NCBI RefSeq assembly: GCF_019308355.1
Contig: NZ_JAAGKM010000001.1
Span: 62,001-126,000, forward strand
Reading direction: 5' to 3'
Source: Empedobacter falsenii
Lineage (GTDB): Bacteria; Bacteroidota; Bacteroidia; Flavobacteriales; Weeksellaceae
DNA: 64,000 nucleotides
Each line of letters begins with the position of its first letter. Positions within the stretch are counted from its first letter, which is position 1. The position numbers were made by a program, and so were the translations under genes. Shown in pieces: positions 8,601-16,446 of the stretch. A model generated the notes under the pieces. The model was not told the DNA's origin and did not search any database. It saw nothing but the letters and a program-made list of their open reading frames with translations.

Positions 8601-9371
8601 ATGGAAATAGAAAATAGTTTAGAAATTAACAACGCCAATATTCATTATGTTCACTACGAAATAAACCCAGAAAGACCAACACTTATTTTTTTACACGATT
8701 CGTTGGGTTCTACACAACTTTGGAGAGATTTCCCAAAAGAAGTTGCCGAAAAAACAAATTGTAATTTATTCATCTACGATAGAAAAGGTTATGGAAAATC
8801 GTCGCCTTTCACCATTAATCATCGCGAATTAACCTATATGCATGATGAAGCAGATTTTCTAAATGATTTGGTTCAACATTTCAACTTCAAAGACATTATT
8901 TTATTTGGACATAGCGATGGCGGATCGATTACGTTACTTTATGCCGCTAAATATAACAAAAATCTAAAAGGAATTGTTGTTGTTGGTTCGCACATTATTG
9001 TGGAAGACGTTACACTGAATGGAATTAGAGAAGCAAAAATTGCATATGCCGAAACTAATCTAAAACAACGTTTGGAGAAATATCATGGCGAAAATACCCA
9101 ACAAGTTTTTGAGATGTGGACACAAACTTGGTTACGTCCAGATTTTATTGATTTTGACATTCGCGAAGAATTAAAAAATATCGAATGTCCGACTTTAGTT
9201 ATTCAAGGAATTGATGATGAATTTGGGAGTTTAGAACAAGTTGATGGAATTATAAATAATGTAAAAGGACGAAAAGAAAGTTTTATCGTTCCTGATGCAA
9301 AACATACACCATATAAAGAAAATAGAACGCCGACTTTAGCTAAAACTATTGAGTTTATTTATTCGTTGTAA
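8601..9371 (+). CDS. Alpha/beta-hydrolase fold protein
   Basis: A 256-residue alpha/beta hydrolase. The nucleophile elbow GHSDGG puts the catalytic Ser at 105, an oxyanion-hole loop HDSLG is at 32-36, the acid is probably Asp205 or Asp206 in GIDDEFG, and the catalytic His is His235 in DAKHTPYKE. No signal peptide is seen, so it is probably cytoplasmic. The substrate is not predictable; esterase or lipid hydrolase roles are typical. It starts 35 bp after the gmk terminator. Its stop codon lies inside a 13-bp-stem hairpin at 9354-9383. Confidence 0.87.
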   Translation: MEIENSLEINNANIHYVHYEINPERPTLIFLHDSLGSTQLWRDFPKEVAEKTNCNLFIYDRKGYGKSSPFTINHRELTYMHDEADFLNDLVQHFNFKDIILFGHSDGGSITLLYAAKYNKNLKGIVVVGSHIIVEDVTLNGIREAKIAYAETNLKQRLEKYHGENTQQVFEMWTQTWLRPDFIDFDIREELKNIECPTLVIQGIDDEFGSLEQVDGIINNVKGRKESFIVPDAKHTPYKENRTPTLAKTIEFIYSL

Positions 9372-9383
9372 CGAATAAATAAA
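9354..9383. other. Hairpin spanning the 3' end between convergent genes
   Basis: A perfect 13-bp inverted repeat (9354-9366 with 9371-9383) has a 4-nt loop TGTA that overlaps the hydrolase stop codon. It lacks a clear T tract on either strand, so it may protect 3' ends or end both convergent transcripts weakly. Confidence 0.5.
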
Positions 9384-9399
9384 CCTAAAAATCACTATT

Positions 9400-11898
9400 T
9401 TATTCAATTTTTCTTCTTCGTTTTATCCATTTATATACTTCGAACCAAAGTACAGAAAGCATTGCTACAAGCATCGTGATCCCTAATTCATTTAGATTTA
9501 ATGAAGTCACTTTAAAAAACAAAGAAATTGGTTGTATATATAATATAGCGAAGAGTATTACTAATGTCAAAACTGTCACATAGACCATTAAATTATTTTT
9601 ATTTCGAAAACTTGACCATAAACTATAATAAAATGAGCGATTGGTTAAACTCAACCAAACATTCGAGAAAATTAACGTTGTAAAAACCATTGCACGTGTT
9701 TTCTCTTCATTTCCTCCAAGTTGATAAGTATATTGATATACAAACAACAATCCTAATGTGATTATAATTCCTTGAATAATACTTGTTGAAAGCTCTTTCC
9801 AATTCAAGAAAGTTTCGGTCATTGGACGAGGTTTTCTTTTCATCGAATCTTTTTCCAATGGTTCATTTTCATACACAATAGAACAGGTTGGTCCCATAAC
9901 CAATTCTAAGAAAATAACGTGAACTGGCGTAAAAATTTGTGGAAAAGCCCAACCTAAAAATAATGGAAGCGAAACAATTAAAATAATCGGAATATGGATA
10001 GAGATAATATATTGAACAGCTTTTTTGAGATTCGTATAAATACGTCTTCCTGCCGCAATTCCAACAACTAATTTACCTAAATCATCATTCGTCAAAATCA
10101 ATTGTGCAGCTTGTTTCGCTATTTCTGTTCCCTTTTCACCCATTGCCACTCCGATATGAGCCGCTTTCAAGGCTGGTCCATCATTAACGCCATCACCCAA
10201 CATTGCCACAACATCTCCATCTTCTTTCAACGCTTTTACTACAGCCAATTTCGCTTCGGGAAACATACGTGCAAATAAGACTTTTTCGTCGGCTGCTTTT
10301 AATAATTCTTTTTCAGAAAGTTGTGTAATTTCACTTCCTGTAATACTATCTTCAGCATGAATAATTCCTGCCTGATTCGCAATACTCATCGTAGTTTCGG
10401 CATTATCGCCTGTAATTACTTTTACTTTTATTCCGGCATTATATATTTTCTCGAAAACCTCATTTATTCCCTTTTTAGGCGGATCATAAAAGACAACAAA
10501 ACCTAACAATTCAAAAGGTAAATCTTGTTGTTGTTTTGGAAAATCGTTTGAATTAAAAGTAGATTTTGCAACACCCAAAAGTCGGAAACCTTTTGTTCCA
10601 AAATCGCGAATAACGTTTCGTAAATGATCTTTTTGTTGATCAGAAAGATTCGAAACTTGTAAAATAGCTTCTGGAGCACCTTTTGCCGCAATTATTCGTT
10701 GATTATCTTTATTTTTAAAACAATGCGTCATCATCGGAGGTTTTCCAGATAAAGGATATTCGAAAAACATTTGATATTGATTGCGCTCATCAACCTGTGT
10801 TTGTTCGTAAACTCGGTGCAACGTTTTTTCCATTGGATCGAATGGAACAGGTTCACTACTCCACATCGCATATTGTATAATCTTAGAAATTTCGACATCA
10901 TTGAATTGAATTTCATCAAAAACCGTAGACATTTTTGCATCATAAATCGCTTTCAATTTCATCGAATTTTCGGTAATTGTGCCTGTTTTATCACTACAAA
11001 TAACAGTTGTGCTTCCTAAAGTTTCGACAACGCTACTCTTTTTTACAATAATTCCTTCGCGTAATAATTTCCATGAACCCAATGCCATAAATGTAGTAAA
11101 TGCAACTGGTATTTCTTCGGGTAAAATAGACATTGCCAAAGTCAAACCGTTTAATAAACTACTTACAATGTCTTTTGTTTGAAAATAATTGAATCCGCAA
11201 ACCATTGCAAAAACAATAATTCCAATGATTGCCATTCCTTTCACAAATTTTTCTATCTGCAATTGCAAAGGCGATTTTTCTTCTTTTATAGATAAAATTG
11301 ACGTTCCTATTTTTCCCAACTTCGTTTCTGCTCCAATGGCTGTCACTTCAAAAATAGCCAAACCAGAAACTGTCAAAGTTCCACTGTAAATTTCTGGATG
11401 ATCTATATCTTTAAAAACTGACATACTTTCGCCTGTTAAAGCCGATTCATTCACCGAAAAATCATTACTATGAACAATATTTCCATCCGCATTAATCATT
11501 TTTCCTTCTTCCGTAATACACAAATCACCAATTGTAATTTCGTGTGTTGGTATCTCAACTAATCGTCCATTACGAATAACTGAACTCAAAGGTTCGTTCA
11601 ACTTTTCTAACTCTTGCAGAGCTTTTTGATTACGAGAACCTTGGTAAAATGAAATTCCTGTCACAGCAACAATAGCCACAAACATAAATGCAGCTTCGCC
11701 CAAATCACCAACCAACACATAAATAATTGATACAGCAATCAAAATTAGCGTCATTGGTTCTTTTAGAATATCAAATAATAAACTATACCAAGCAGAATTC
11801 TGTTCACCCTTTATAGCATTATCTCCGTATTGTTGTTGAGCTTTTTTGACTTCAGAATCAGATAACCCTTTTAAATTTTCAGGAATTTTTATAGACAT
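9400..11898 (-). CDS. Cation-translocating P-type ATPase, Ca2+-ATPase-like
   Basis: An 832-residue P2-type ATPase that pumps a cation, probably Ca2+, out of the cell. In order: N-terminal cation-ATPase domain (GLSDSEVKKAQQQYGDNAI), actuator loop with TGES at 155-158, the fourth transmembrane segment with PEEIP (260-264), the phosphorylation site CSDKTGT with Asp303, the hinge motif MLGDGVNDGPALKAA, and a six-helix C-terminal membrane part. A PEG(L/I)P-type motif in TM4 is the Ca2+-ATPase signature. Here it is PEEIP, seen in many bacterial homologues, so ion choice stays uncertain. It stands alone and converges with the hydrolase. Confidence 0.9.
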   Translation of the reverse strand: MSIKIPENLKGLSDSEVKKAQQQYGDNAIKGEQNSAWYSLLFDILKEPMTLILIAVSIIYVLVGDLGEAAFMFVAIVAVTGISFYQGSRNQKALQELEKLNEPLSSVIRNGRLVEIPTHEITIGDLCITEEGKMINADGNIVHSNDFSVNESALTGESMSVFKDIDHPEIYSGTLTVSGLAIFEVTAIGAETKLGKIGTSILSIKEEKSPLQLQIEKFVKGMAIIGIIVFAMVCGFNYFQTKDIVSSLLNGLTLAMSILPEEIPVAFTTFMALGSWKLLREGIIVKKSSVVETLGSTTVICSDKTGTITENSMKLKAIYDAKMSTVFDEIQFNDVEISKIIQYAMWSSEPVPFDPMEKTLHRVYEQTQVDERNQYQMFFEYPLSGKPPMMTHCFKNKDNQRIIAAKGAPEAILQVSNLSDQQKDHLRNVIRDFGTKGFRLLGVAKSTFNSNDFPKQQQDLPFELLGFVVFYDPPKKGINEVFEKIYNAGIKVKVITGDNAETTMSIANQAGIIHAEDSITGSEITQLSEKELLKAADEKVLFARMFPEAKLAVVKALKEDGDVVAMLGDGVNDGPALKAAHIGVAMGEKGTEIAKQAAQLILTNDDLGKLVVGIAAGRRIYTNLKKAVQYIISIHIPIILIVSLPLFLGWAFPQIFTPVHVIFLELVMGPTCSIVYENEPLEKDSMKRKPRPMTETFLNWKELSTSIIQGIIITLGLLFVYQYTYQLGGNEEKTRAMVFTTLIFSNVWLSLTNRSFYYSLWSSFRNKNNLMVYVTVLTLVILFAILYIQPISLFFKVTSLNLNELGITMLVAMLSVLWFEVYKWIKRRRKIE

Positions 11899-12001
11899 TA
11901 TTTCAATCGATTAGTGTTTACTAAAGTTACAGCTAAATCCAATTAAAAAATAGTTTAATACTTGATTATATCCTATTTAGATTTGATTTCAATTAAAACA
12001 A

Positions 12002-12029
12002 AAAAATCATTTCTTTCGAAATGATTTTT
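12002..12029 (-). terminator. Rho-independent terminator of the O-methyltransferase/NlpC-P60 operon
   Basis: A perfect 12-bp stem has a GAAA tetraloop when read on the minus strand (ATCATTTC-GAAA-GAAATGAT core) and is followed by a T run. It lies 9 bp beyond the peptidase stop. Confidence 0.9.
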
Positions 12030-12038
12030 GCTCTATTA

Positions 12039-12803
12039 TTAAGGAATTAATTTTCGAATGCATCGCAGTTTATGCGAATATTTTTGAGAATCGGTATTGA
12101 AAATTCCATTTGTATCGATTGGATCAATTCTAACTTTTCCGTGTGCGTGCAAAATTTTTCCATTGCCACACATAATTCCGACATGAATAATTAGACCTTC
12201 TGCATTATCAAAAAAAGCTAAATCACCTGGTTCTGCTTCTTCTACAAAACTCAAAACTTCACCCATTTCCGCTTGTTGATAAGCATCTCTTGGAATTTTA
12301 TAGCCACCTATTTTGTACACTTGTTGCGTTAAACCAGAACAATCAATACCGAACGAAGATTTTCCTCCCCACAAATATGGTACATTTAGATAGGCTTTTG
12401 CAATTTCTACCAATTGATCTTTTGATTTTTTACCAGACGTATATACCCCAAAATATTCAAAACATTTTGGACCAATTTTGATTTTACTTTCATTCAAAGT
12501 ACGAACCTCAGCTCCAATTGTCAACGTCATTGGCAAGCCATTTTCCATCGCATGATTATACGGATTAATTGCAAATTTCTCGATCGAATCTTTATTATAT
12601 TCTTCTTCCGAAATTTCTACAATTTGTTTTGGATCTAGCCAACCTTCGTAACCATCAAAAGCTAACTGAACTTTAGTCCATTTTTCTAATTCTTCTAAAA
12701 TAATCAACTTTTCTCCAAACAAAACCTGACTCACCATTTCTGATGAATCTCTTGCTTCGTAGCGCAATGGCGCAACACTTACTTGACAAATGGCGTACTT
12801 CAT
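12039..12803 (-). CDS. NlpC/P60 (C40) cell-wall peptidase with N-terminal SH3 domain
   Basis: A likely gamma-D-glutamyl-diamino-acid endopeptidase acting on peptidoglycan peptides. Of 254 residues, 1-60 form a bacterial SH3-like domain (VLFGEKLIILEELEKWTKVQ, GYEGWLD). A linker and second SH3-like part reach to about 125, then the NlpC/P60 domain follows. The catalytic Cys155 sits in GIDCSGLT, His207 in IIHVGIM, and a third polar residue is probably His219 in LHAHG. No signal peptide is visible, which suggests a recycling role on imported muropeptides like YkfC, but that is inference. Its ATG overlaps the stop of the methyltransferase by one base. Confidence 0.87.
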   Translation of the reverse strand: MKYAICQVSVAPLRYEARDSSEMVSQVLFGEKLIILEELEKWTKVQLAFDGYEGWLDPKQIVEISEEEYNKDSIEKFAINPYNHAMENGLPMTLTIGAEVRTLNESKIKIGPKCFEYFGVYTSGKKSKDQLVEIAKAYLNVPYLWGGKSSFGIDCSGLTQQVYKIGGYKIPRDAYQQAEMGEVLSFVEEAEPGDLAFFDNAEGLIIHVGIMCGNGKILHAHGKVRIDPIDTNGIFNTDSQKYSHKLRCIRKLIP

Positions 12804-13450
12804 TATTTTTTTCGAATTAACGTAATTCCATCACGAATTGGTAAAATGATCGATTCGACACGTTCATCTTTCGTTACCATCTCATTAAATTCTTTCAAGA
12901 TTTTTGTCGAAGGATCTTTTTTATCTTCCTCCTCCATCATCACTTTTCCGTACCACAACACATTGTCAACTAACATTGCTCCTCCGGGACGAAGAAGTTC
13001 CAAAACCTTCTCGAAATAATAAGGGTAACTCTCTTTATCGGCATCAATAAAAGCTAAATCTACAGAATCTTTTTCAATTGTGTTCAATTCTTCACGCGCA
13101 TCATTGATTCTGAAATCAATTTTTGAGGCAAATTCTGATTCATCAAAATACTTTCTGCAAAGATATTCTAACTCATCATTTTTATCTATCGTTATGATTT
13201 TTCCATCAGTAGTTAAACCTTCTGCCAAACACAATGTTGCGTAACCTGTAAAAGTTCCTAACTCTAAAATAGTTTTAGGCGCTAAAATCTTCGACAAAAT
13301 GCTTAACAAACGACCTTGATATTCGCCCGAAATCATGTGGGGCTGCGTTGTACATTGATAGGTTTCAACACGTAATCGGCTCAAGATTTCAGGTTCTTGA
13401 TCCACATGATGATCTAAATACGATTCTAAAACTGGTGAAATTTTTATCAT
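12803..13450 (-). CDS. O-methyltransferase, class I SAM-dependent
   Basis: A 215-residue catechol-type O-methyltransferase. The SAM-binding loop is TILELGTFTGYATLCLAE (about residues 60-77), the acidic ribose-binding loop is IITIDKNDE, and DLAFIDADKESY and GGAMLVDNVLWYGKV carry the family's metal-binding Asp/Asn residues. The acceptor is unknown; candidates are small phenolics or a tRNA base. It is the first gene of a two-gene operon with the NlpC/P60 peptidase (TAATG overlap). No functional link between them is evident. Confidence 0.88.
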   Translation of the reverse strand: MIKISPVLESYLDHHVDQEPEILSRLRVETYQCTTQPHMISGEYQGRLLSILSKILAPKTILELGTFTGYATLCLAEGLTTDGKIITIDKNDELEYLCRKYFDESEFASKIDFRINDAREELNTIEKDSVDLAFIDADKESYPYYFEKVLELLRPGGAMLVDNVLWYGKVMMEEEDKKDPSTKILKEFNEMVTKDERVESIILPIRDGITLIRKK

Positions 13451-13546
13451 ACCTTTAAAAAGTCAACAAAATTACAAAAAATGCATTGAATATCGGCTAT
13501 ATAAAGGAAATTTAGAAGAGAAAATTTATCCAAAATAATCAAACCA

Positions 13547-13577
13547 AAAAAGCATTACTTTTTGGGTAATGCTTTTT
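13547..13577 (-). terminator. Rho-independent terminator of acs
   Basis: A perfect 12-bp stem (AAAAAGCATTAC with GTAATGCTTTTT) has a 7-nt loop and a T tract on the minus strand. It lies downstream of the acs stop codon. Confidence 0.9.
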
Positions 13578-13630
13578 GTTTTGAAAATTATTCTGATAAA
13601 CTTAGGCTAAATCTTAACCTCAGCCTTACT

Positions 13631-15535
13631 TTAAATTTTTCCTTTCTGAATAACAGTTACAACATCTGGATCTAATAATGTTGATGTATCGCCAAAATCA
13701 GTTTCGTTGCTTGCTATTTTTCTTAAAATACGACGCATAATTTTTCCGCTTCGCGTTTTTGGTAAACCTGAAACAAACTGTATTTTATCTGGCTTTGCAA
13801 TTGCTCCAATTAATTTAGAAACTCCATTTTTTATTTCTGCTTCAAGTTCTGGTGAACCTTGTACTCCATCTTGCAAAATCACATAAGCATACAATGCATT
13901 TCCTTTGATATCATGAGGATAACCAACAACCGCGCTTTCTGCTACAGCTTCGTGTTCATTTATCGCATTTTCTATTGGTGCAGTTCCTAAATTGTGTCCA
14001 GAAACAATCACTACATCATCTACACGTCCTGTAATTCGATAATTTTCCATTACATCACGATACGCTCCATCTCCTGTAAAATAATATCCCGGAAATGTTG
14101 AAAAATAGGTTTCTACATAGCGTTTATGATTACCATAAATAGTACGAGCCATAGATGGCCAAGGAAATTTAATTGCTAAACGTCCTTCTGCTTTTTCATT
14201 TACTGCTTCTACTTCTTTTCCATGTTCATCCATTAAAACTGGCTGAATTCCTGGAAGCGGTAATGTTGCAAACGTTGGACGAAGCGGCGTAATTCCTGCT
14301 AATGGCGAAATCAAAATAGATCCCGTTTCTGTTTGCCACCATGTATCTACAATTGGACAATTTCCTTTTCCAATATAATCATTAAACCAGTGCCAAGCTT
14401 CCTCGTTAATTGGTTCACCAACTGATCCTAAAACTTTAAGACTTGATAAATCATATTTCTCGACATAATCTAAGGATTCACGAGCTAACGAACGAATTGC
14501 TGTTGGAGCTGTATAGAAATGTGTCACTTTTAATTTTTCGACAATTTCCCAAAAACGTCCAAAATCAGGAAAACTTGGAATTCCTTCGAACATTACTGAA
14601 GTTGCTCCACAAGCCAAAGGTCCATAAATAATGTAACTATGTCCTGTAATCCAACCGATATCTGCTGTACACCAATAAATATCGTTGTGCTCCATTTGAA
14701 AAATATTATCGAACGAATAAGCCGTTTCCACCATATATCCACCACATGTATGCACCATTCCTTTTGGTTTTCCTGTAGAACCAGAAGTATACAAAATAAA
14801 CAAAGGATCTTCGGCATCCATAATTTCCGCAGGACAATTATCGTCTACCTTATGCATTTCATCAATCCAAAATTTATCACGTCCACCAACCATAGAAGTA
14901 GGCTCGATAGCACGTCGATAAACAATACACGACTGAATAGAAGCACAATCTTTTAAGGCTTCATCACAAATTGCTTTTAAGTTAATTGATTTCGTTCCAC
15001 GAAAAACTTCGTTTGCTGTCACCAAAACCTTACATTGCGCATCGTTGATACGAGAAGCTATAGCAGCAGAAGAAAATCCTGCAAAAACAATAGAATGTAC
15101 CGCGCCAATACGAGCACAAGCTAACATCGCGATGGCTAATTCTGGAATCATTGGCATATAAATACACACACGATCTCCTTTTTGTACGCCATTATTTTTT
15201 AAGACATTCGCAAATTGGCAAACTTTTGAATGCAATTGACGATATGTAATAATTCGAGATTCTTCTAAAGGATTATTTGGTTCCCAAATTAAAGCTGTTT
15301 TGTTTCCATTTTTTTCCAAATGACGATCCAAAACATTTTCGGTAATATTTAGTTGTCCACCTTGAAACCATTTAAAATCTGCTTGTTCAAAATTATATTC
15401 AAGTGTTTTGTCCCATTTCTTTTGCCAAACGAAGTTTCCAGCAATTTTATCCCAAAATTTTTCAGGCTCCTCGACACTTTTTTTATACGCTTTCTTATAT
15501 TCAGAAAACGAATTGATTCTAAAATTGTTAATCAT
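13631..15535 (-). CDS. acs: Acetyl-coenzyme A synthetase
   Basis: Makes acetyl-CoA from acetate, ATP and CoA through an acetyl-adenylate. At 634 residues it has normal length. The N-terminal ACS domain includes KWFQGGQLN. The AMP-binding core has YTSGSTGKPKGMVH, then WWQTETGS, the hinge region GYYFTGDGAYRD, and GRVDDVVIVSGHNLGT (normally GHRLGT in Acs). The C-terminal acylation-site lysine, about Lys598 in KTRSGKIMRR, is present. That residue is a regulatory acetylation target in other bacteria. It is a single-gene unit between two terminators. It could use propionate as well. Confidence 0.95.
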   Translation of the reverse strand: MINNFRINSFSEYKKAYKKSVEEPEKFWDKIAGNFVWQKKWDKTLEYNFEQADFKWFQGGQLNITENVLDRHLEKNGNKTALIWEPNNPLEESRIITYRQLHSKVCQFANVLKNNGVQKGDRVCIYMPMIPELAIAMLACARIGAVHSIVFAGFSSAAIASRINDAQCKVLVTANEVFRGTKSINLKAICDEALKDCASIQSCIVYRRAIEPTSMVGGRDKFWIDEMHKVDDNCPAEIMDAEDPLFILYTSGSTGKPKGMVHTCGGYMVETAYSFDNIFQMEHNDIYWCTADIGWITGHSYIIYGPLACGATSVMFEGIPSFPDFGRFWEIVEKLKVTHFYTAPTAIRSLARESLDYVEKYDLSSLKVLGSVGEPINEEAWHWFNDYIGKGNCPIVDTWWQTETGSILISPLAGITPLRPTFATLPLPGIQPVLMDEHGKEVEAVNEKAEGRLAIKFPWPSMARTIYGNHKRYVETYFSTFPGYYFTGDGAYRDVMENYRITGRVDDVVIVSGHNLGTAPIENAINEHEAVAESAVVGYPHDIKGNALYAYVILQDGVQGSPELEAEIKNGVSKLIGAIAKPDKIQFVSGLPKTRSGKIMRRILRKIASNETDFGDTSTLLDPDVVTVIQKGKI

Positions 15536-15576
15536 TTTAATTTTAATTGTGGTTTTGAATACTAAATATAAAAAAA

Positions 15577-15603
15577 GCGAATCAATTTATCAAATTAACT
15601 CGC
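15577..15603 (-). terminator. Rho-independent terminator of the mutS-peptidase operon
   Basis: Read on the minus strand, GCGAGTTAATTT pairs with AAATTGATTCGC (12 pairs, two G-U) around a 3-nt loop. Seven T follow. Confidence 0.75.
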
Positions 15604-15632
15604 CTATATTTTACAAATGAATAAAAACTATT

Positions 15633-16436
15633 CTATTTTTCTTTATACGGACTTGCATTGTAATATGCTAAAGCAGTTGGTAAGGCTTCCTTTATTTTAG
15701 CCATACGCGTCGCATCCGAAGGGTGAGTACTCAAGAATTCTGAAACTCCTGCATTTCCACTTTTCGCCGCCATACGTTCCCAAAAAGGAATTGCTTGAGA
15801 AGGATCATAACCCGCCATCGCCATTAAATACAATCCTGTAACATCAGCATCTAATTCCATTTTACGAGAATAGTTTAGTAAACCAACTTGTGCACCTACA
15901 GGATATAATTGTTCAAAAACTTTTGCATATTCTGCATTTCCAATGGATCCACCAACTATTTGTCCTAAACCTTGTGCGGCCATTTGCTGAGAAGCTTGCT
16001 CCGCACTATGACCAGCCAAAGCGTGACCAATTTCGTGACCTAAAACAACAGCCAATCCAGTTGCATCTTTGGTAACAGGTAAAATACCTGAATAAACCGC
16101 AACTTTACCTCCAGGCATACACCATGCATTTACTTCGTTTGCATTTAACAACGTAAATTGCCATTGATAACCTTGTAATTGAGAAGATATTCCCTTTTCT
16201 TGATAATATTTTTCAGCGGCATATTTTAAACGTTCCCCTACTGTTTGCACCATTTTAGCATCGGCAGTACCTGTAATTACTTTCCCTTGTTTAAGAACCT
16301 GAGAATATTGATTGTAAGCTGTCGGAAATAAATCTGCATTAGAAACTAATGACAACGATTTACGTCCGGTAACAGGGTTTGTAGCACAAGAAGCTAATAC
16401 TAAAGCTCCTGCTACAGTTAAAATTATTTTCTTCAT
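15633..16436 (-). CDS. M48 family metallopeptidase lipoprotein (BepA/LoiP-like)
   Basis: A zinc metalloprotease of 267 residues. The start MKKIILTVAGALVLASCAT gives a lipoprotein signal with lipobox LASC (Cys17), so it is probably anchored in an envelope membrane. The HExxH motif is in VVLGHEIGHALAGH and the third ligand Glu is in SRKMELDADVTG. Periplasmic M48 proteases degrade misfolded outer-membrane proteins in other bacteria; that role here is inferred. An in-frame ATG at 16457 overlaps the mutS stop but would spoil the signal peptide, so I start at 16436. It lies 10 bp behind mutS. Confidence 0.9.
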   Translation of the reverse strand: MKKIILTVAGALVLASCATNPVTGRKSLSLVSNADLFPTAYNQYSQVLKQGKVITGTADAKMVQTVGERLKYAAEKYYQEKGISSQLQGYQWQFTLLNANEVNAWCMPGGKVAVYSGILPVTKDATGLAVVLGHEIGHALAGHSAEQASQQMAAQGLGQIVGGSIGNAEYAKVFEQLYPVGAQVGLLNYSRKMELDADVTGLYLMAMAGYDPSQAIPFWERMAAKSGNAGVSEFLSTHPSDATRMAKIKEALPTALAYYNASPYKEK

Positions 16437-16446
16437 ATTTTTAAGT